Source: Azolla pinnata | Taxonomy: Eukaryota > Streptophyta > Polypodiopsida > Salviniales > Salviniaceae | Direction of reading: 5' to 3' | Assembly (NCBI GenBank): GCA_037176905.1 | Contig: JBBBWG010030864.1 | Span: 7,032 to 71,031, forward strand | Length of the DNA: 64,000 bases | In this document: piece by piece, positions 58,697-64,000 of the stretch | Position numbering within the stretch: the stretch's first letter is position 1 | How the letters are laid out: each line of letters starts with the position of its first letter | Notes under the pieces: model-generated | What the model was told of the DNA's origin: nothing | Database searches by the model: none | Seen by the model: only the letters and a program-made list of their open reading frames with translations | Made by a program: the position numbers and the translations under genes

Positions 58697-58790
58697 AGAA
58701 CGACAGAAGACGAAGACGAAGACGAAGACGAAGACGAAGCAGAAGAAGCAGAAGAAGCAGAAGAAGCAGCAGCAGCAGCAGAAGAAGAAA
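58697..58790. repeat. GAAGAC and GAAGCA/GCA repeats
   Basis: gacgaa x5, then agaagc x3, then gca x5, upstream of the Sec61 alpha gene; probably in its promoter or 5' UTR. Confidence 0.88.
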
Positions 58791-59152
58791 TCCGCGAGAC
58801 ATGGACTGCCAAGGTTAGCGTTCTTGCATCTATTTGCAGATACATATATATATATATATATATATAGGTCTGTGTGTACATAGACGTGGAAGGAAGCTTT
58901 TGTCAGAGTTTCGGCCCTCTGGATACGTCCTTGCTGGGGGTTTGTGATGCTGCTGGAATCCTTCGATTTTGGATCGGGCTGAATTAGATCAGAGGCTGCT
59001 GTTGCGGGAGGGGGGCGCATCAAAGACAGGCCAGGCTGAAGCGCTAGGGTTTCTTTCTTGTATTCGATCGCAATCCGTGCACTTACATCTGTCCTTCCGT
59101 CCGCGTAGAGACGGAGGTTCAAGGTTTTGTATAAGTAGGGTCCAGAGACGCG

Positions 59153-61865
59153 ATGGTGGGAGGGTTCCGTGTGCTTCATCTGGTGCGTCCGTTCCTGTCT
59201 TTCCTTCCTGAGGTTCAGACAGCGGATCGAAGAATTCCCTTCCGTGAGAAGGTGCTCTACACAGTGGTGTCGCTCTTTGTGTTTCTCGTATGCAGCCAGC
59301 TCCCTCTCTATGGCATACATTCAGCCACGGGATCCGACCCTTTCTATTGGATGCGCGTCATTCTTGCATCTAATCGGGGCACGCTTATGGAGCTCGGCAT
59401 CACTCCCATTGTCACGTCAGGCATGATTATGCAACTTCTTGCTGGTTCAAAGATCATTGAGGTTGACAACAATGTCAAGGAAGATCGGGCCCTTCTGTAA
59501 GATCTTTTCGAACTTTGCCCTTCTTATGTATTGTTTTATCAATAGCTGCGACTTCTCATTCTTAATTTATGCAGCTGGAGTGTCCTCATAGTAATCGCCT
59601 ATGGTTTTTTCAGTTGTCTGTGCGGTAATTGCTGATTGATGATGTGGGGAAATTTCATATTTTTTAGTTTACATCAGAGTTGTCGATTGATGTCAGAAAA
59701 GATAGTGCTTTCCGTTGGCATGGTAGTTGTTTAAATATGTCATCAGGCTGTTGTCTACGTGATGATTGCTGATTCATGAAGTGGGAAAAGATGGTGCTTT
59801 CGTTGACATGTTAGATATCTATTGGTGTGGCGAACGATGATGTTGTCTGACTACATGGTAGCTGTTCATCGATGTGCATGTTAACTACTGATGTTTGACC
59901 ATGCTTGTTGTACATGATGATAATAGACGATGCTTTTTGTGCATAAATGTGGTGAGTGCCGTGTACATGATAATACTCTGAATAAGGGTGAGAGAAGGCT
60001 GTTTTGTGCTTGTTAATTGGGAATGGGTTTCTTCACCTTTGTCGAGATAAGGGGGGAAGGCCATGTTCGCTTATGTAATAATAATTAATAGATGTTTCTT
60101 TGGTGGTGATTTTTACATGTCGCGTCATATGTTTCCAGCTTTGCAATTGGGGCTAAGTTCTTTTCCTTACTGGTTACAGAAACGGTGCTCAAAAGCTCCT
60201 AGGGGTTTTGATCACGATTGGTGAGGCTGTAGCCTATGTGCTGTCAGGCATGTATGGGGATGTGAGAGATCTAGGCGCAGGCAATGCAATACTCATAATA
60301 ATTCAACTATTTTTTGCCGGCATAATTGTGATTTGTCTTGACGAGCTTTTGCAGAAGGGTTATGGTTTGGGTTCTGGTATCTCCTTGTTCATTGCAACCA
60401 ACATCTGGTATTCTTTAATCTTTAATATTTATATTATTTTAGATCATATAAACTATTTTGGTCTTAAATTGCTGAATCTAAATATGCATTTCCAAATAAT
60501 CTTAGCCCAGCCTGATGGTTCTCTTACTTGATTCTACAGTGAGAACATTATATGGAAGGCTTTTAGTCCGACCACGATCAACAGCGGTCGGGGTGCTGAA
60601 TTCGAAGGAGCAGTGATAGCTTTATTTCACCTATTGATTACACGGACAAATAAAGTGGGAGCTCTTCGAGAAGCATTTTACCGCCAAAACCTTCCCAATG
60701 TTACGAATTTGCTAGCCACGGTACTTGTCTTCCTCATTGTCATCTACTTTCAAGGATTTCGAGTTGTTCTTCCTGTCCGATCGAAGAATGCCCGAGGACA
60801 GCAGGGATCCTATCCTATCAAGCTTTTCTATACATCCAACATGCCGATTATTCTGCAATCAGCGTTGGTCTCAAATCTATACTTCATCTCACAGGTAAAA
60901 TGCTTCTCTAAGTGAATTTTTAAATAGAGTATTTTTACTAGGTTATTTACATTTTCATCTCATTTTAGTATATCACATCATTTCTATATATGTATATATA
61001 TATATATCGTTTATACTGCAGCTTTTGTTCCGGAGGTATAGCAATAACATCCTTGTGAATCTACTTGGAAAGTGGAAAGAATCTGAGTACTCTTCAAGTG
61101 GTCAGCTTATCCCTGTAGGGGGTCTAGTATATTACATCACGCCTCCTGCAAGGTATTCGTATTTTTTTTGTCATTGTATTGTATCCTCGTTAAGTGCTAT
61201 CTTGTTTTGTTAACCTGTGGTACAATGCAATATCATATCATTGACCAGATCTATGATGTATAACGTTTGCAGCTTGGCGGATATGGCAGCCAACCCATTT
61301 CATGCATTATTTTATCTGATTTTCACGCTTTCAGCATGTGCACTGTTTTCAAAGACATGGATCGAAGTCTCAGGATCATCGGCTCGAGATGTTGCAAGAC
61401 AGCTGAAGGTGTAGATACAAATATATGTATGCATGCATGCATGTATGACTGGATGGATGCATAGTTCTTGTTATTAAGAACAACTATAGAGGTTTTGTTG
61501 ATTGCAAGTTTAAGCTTGTATTCTGAACATATATCTTTTTGGAAAGGTTGTGATATAGAAACCTGTTTCTCATTTTTCATGATCGTAAGCTCTGCTGACT
61601 ATTTGTTTGTTGATGGTCTTCTCAGGAACAACAAATGGTAATGCCTGGCCACAGGGAATCAAATTTGCAGAAAGAGCTTAATCGATATATTCCCACAGCT
61701 GCTGCTTTTGGTGGTATGTGTATTGGTGCTTTAACTGTCGTAGCAGATTTCATGGGAGCCATTGGATCCGGTACTGGAATACTCCTTGCTGTTACCATTA
61801 TCTATCAGTATTTCGAGACATTTGAGAAAGAAAGAGCCAGTGAACTCGGCTTCTTTGGCTTCTAA
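59153..61865 (+). CDS. SEC61A: Protein translocon subunit Sec61 alpha
   Basis: Exons 59153-59496, 60180-60407, 60540-60894, 61022-61152, 61273-61408, 61626-61865; 477 aa, the normal length, all junctions in phase. Landmarks in order: [77 protein letters not shown] (plug and pore region), [56 protein letters not shown] and [15 protein letters not shown]-like [16 protein letters not shown] near the C terminus, ending [14 protein letters not shown]. Ten transmembrane segments expected. It forms the ER channel with Sec61 beta and gamma for co-translational secretion and membrane insertion. Highly conserved and apparently intact. Confidence 0.97.
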
Positions 61866-64000
61866 AGGCTTGTTTTTTTTTTCTTTGTTTTGGTTGCCCA
61901 TTTACCCCACCTTCCATTTCTGTGTCCTCATTTTGTATTACCGTCAAAAATAACGAACCCGCCTGATGATGTCTATCCACCAAACTGATGAGAGTATTTG
62001 AAAGACAAAAAGAGCGGAAAGTTTTGTAGGAGATTTCAAGCGTTTTTGGAGAAGTACATCAGGGTATAATTCTATGGTTAGGATCTACGATGAAGAATTG
62101 GGTTGTAGCTGAGTTTTTGTGTGTTAAAGTGAATGCAAAGTTTGTTTAGATAATCATGGAAAAAATTCAAAAAAATCATTTTGGACTCTCCTCATATGCT
62201 TACTACTAAAAGATATATGATATGATGGGCTTAACTCCCTCCTTTGTGAAATCAATCAAGTCTTTGGGGTGAAGACCGTTTCCATCTAAATGTTTCTATC
62301 TACCATTTGGAGTATAAGAACGCTTTCATTTTATTGACTGGTGTGGCGTGATGCCATTTTTTAAGAGCCACTTTTTCTTTAATGTCCACTTCGAAGTGCT
62401 CAATAGACAGCGCTGTTATATGAGACATTGGAATGCGTGAGTTTTCACTAACTGACTGCTGTGCTTCGTTGCTCACATGTAAAAAAATAAAAGTGCAGGT
62501 TGGTGGTGGTATGGTAGATACCCCTTCTCTTGTTTGACGGGACAGATATGGAAATGTCAAGCTTGAGATGATGAGCAGGTAACAGCTGCAATGGTTGAAA
62601 TGTGGAGGCGTATGGCATACAAGACATGGATCAATTGACATCCATGACAAGGTACTTACTACTGATCTTCACTGAACGGCCAACAAAATTTGTTTCAAGT
62701 GCATCATAGCTCAGTAAAATGCCTTCAAGAAACTGATTTTTCATGCATGTTGTTGCAGATCAGTAAAGTCTGTTTTAACAGCCCGATCGGCCATTCGGTT
62801 GGTTGTATCACTTTAGCACATTATGGATGATGCTCTGATCGAGTTTCTCCTGTCATCGCATTGCCTTGTCATCAACTCAAAGTTCTGTTACAGCTTTTCT
62901 GTCTTTGTCCTACTAGTTGCATGTGTGTTCCATGGAGCCAGTGTAATTGCATTGACTCTTATCCGACTGCCTTCTCCATCAGCATCTTCCTTTTACACTG
63001 TAGGACACAGCATTTTTTTGCCCATTCTTCTCCGAATCTTTCATCAAAGCCTTGCGAACCGCTGCTGCTGTGAGCAAAGTGTTTGTGATTGAGGTAGTTT
63101 GCTGGTTTCTATGGGAACTGCTGGATGGATTTCAAAGGGATCTGTGGCCATTCACGATTGCCGAGTGGGACCCTAGGTCTCCCATGATTCCAAGCCTTCA
63201 GCTGTGCAATGCATGTCGTGTTGCACAGCTTTCTGGACCCACCCCCATGGAAATCTGATAACAACTCAAAACATGTCTGTGGATCATGATCTCCACGGGT
63301 TCAAATGAGCCATCGGCTTTACATTGTGAAGGCTGTGATACATATATCTATCAAATCTGTACAGTTTTCCGCAAACTAATAGGTTTGATAGAAAGAAAGT
63401 GGCTGGATCCCACTATATATGTAAGTCCACAGCTTGGAAGCTTGTACACACTGAAGATTTGTCAAAGGCAAGGGATGCAAGTGGTGTCTAGGCCCCAGGA
63501 CATAATAATAGTGGTGAAGACAGGTTATGAGGGAATGCGGGAATGAGAGTGCCATGGCCCACATGAGGATTGGTAAAGATCTTGGTAAAAGCTCGACTGC
63601 ACTTCAGGAAAGTTGAAGATGATGATGATTGTGATGATGCTCAGAAGGGAAGGAGGATGGCAACAGACATGGCTCTTTGTCATGGGATGGAATCCACCTC
63701 AGAGCTGCCAAGCTTGTGTTTCATTGATGGAGAAGCCAAAGCTGGTATAAGCACTGACTGCAAAAGGAAAAGCCCAATGATTTTAAACAAAGATCTCTAA
63801 CAGCTGTGAAGAGAGAACAGGAGCTGTGTTGGAATTCCTGAACCCTAAACTTGGAATTATGGGAACCTTCAATTCATCCCTTGTTGAACTGAACCACATA
63901 TTGTTTTTTTTGCAATGTATATAGCACATAGCATATTATGTATATATCTGTTCTGTCTGATTCTTAAAGGTCAGCTTGATCGATGGAGCAGGTTGTTGCA
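61866..64000. other. Right flank, no recognised gene
   Basis: Sec61 alpha 3' UTR to about 62200, then AT-rich unique sequence to the window end. Short frames near 62823-63092, 63286-63546 and 63570-63800 match no family I know. A non-coding transcript or a gene mainly outside the window cannot be excluded. Confidence 0.55.

Larger units (their letters stand above)
56503..59152. other. Divergent intergenic, UBTD-like gene to Sec61 alpha gene
   Basis: Three repeat territories: 103-bp array (about 56890-57805), CATA array with roughly 60-bp higher order (58016-58530), and GAAGAC/GAAGCA runs (58697-58790). The Sec61 5' UTR probably starts near 58800, where a TA run is followed by GC-richer sequence; a leader intron is possible. 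No other gene recognised. Confidence 0.65.

Overview
The window is nuclear DNA of a land plant, most likely a fern with a compact genome. The evidence is spliced genes with GT-AG introns, TTTAGGG-type telomeric repeats, plant-specific families (MLK/AEL kinase, LEA_1, plant PWWP, plant-type EHD with an N-terminal EH domain), and two very long PPR genes whose repeat style (LVDMYAKCG...VSWTALI) resembles fern and lycophyte PPRs. The species was not determined; the fern call is an inference from protein style and gene spacing. No reverse transcriptase, transposase, CRISPR array, rRNA or convincing tRNA was seen.

Layout, left to right: EHD-type membrane-remodelling GTPase (+, 164-3795, 16 exons); two intronless PLS-class PPR genes in tandem (+, 4949-9811 and 11389-14217); MUT9-like/EL1-like casein kinase (+, 15663-19167, 16 exons); mitochondrial ribosomal protein bL33m (-, 22248-22421, 57 aa); PWWP-domain protein (+, 24836-29241); Nudix Ap4A/RNA pyrophosphohydrolase-like enzyme (-, 30953-34105); ClpS-like protein (+, 36588-38385); LEA group 1 protein (+, 39277-40644); DUF482/FemAB-like acyltransferase (+, 42056-46533); TSPO/MBR membrane protein (+, 48253-50466); a degenerate WRNIP1/RarA-like copy (+, about 51920-53291); UBTD/DC-UbP-type protein (-, 54707-56502); Sec61 alpha (+, 59153-61865). 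Exon junctions were placed by hand. Reading frame is kept across every junction in all multi-exon genes except one junction of the PWWP gene.

The genes are a mixed housekeeping set, not an operon-like system. A weak theme is organelle support: PPRs, bL33m, ClpS-like, possibly plastid- or mitochondrion-targeted Nudix and DUF482 proteins. This may only reflect how common such genes are in plants.

The space between and within genes is dominated by simple and tandem repeats. These include three assembly gaps of exactly 100 N, each inside a tandem array, a head-to-head block of telomeric repeats, and minisatellites in introns. The most distinctive observations are a predicted Nudix transit peptide encoded by three adjacent microsatellites (one telomere-like), a WRNIP1-like relic whose ATP-binding loop is replaced by a poly-Asp microsatellite, a ClpS-like protein lacking the usual N-degron pocket residues, and long CATA/TGTA arrays in all three divergent intergenic regions. 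I did not find a clearly new multi-gene system.
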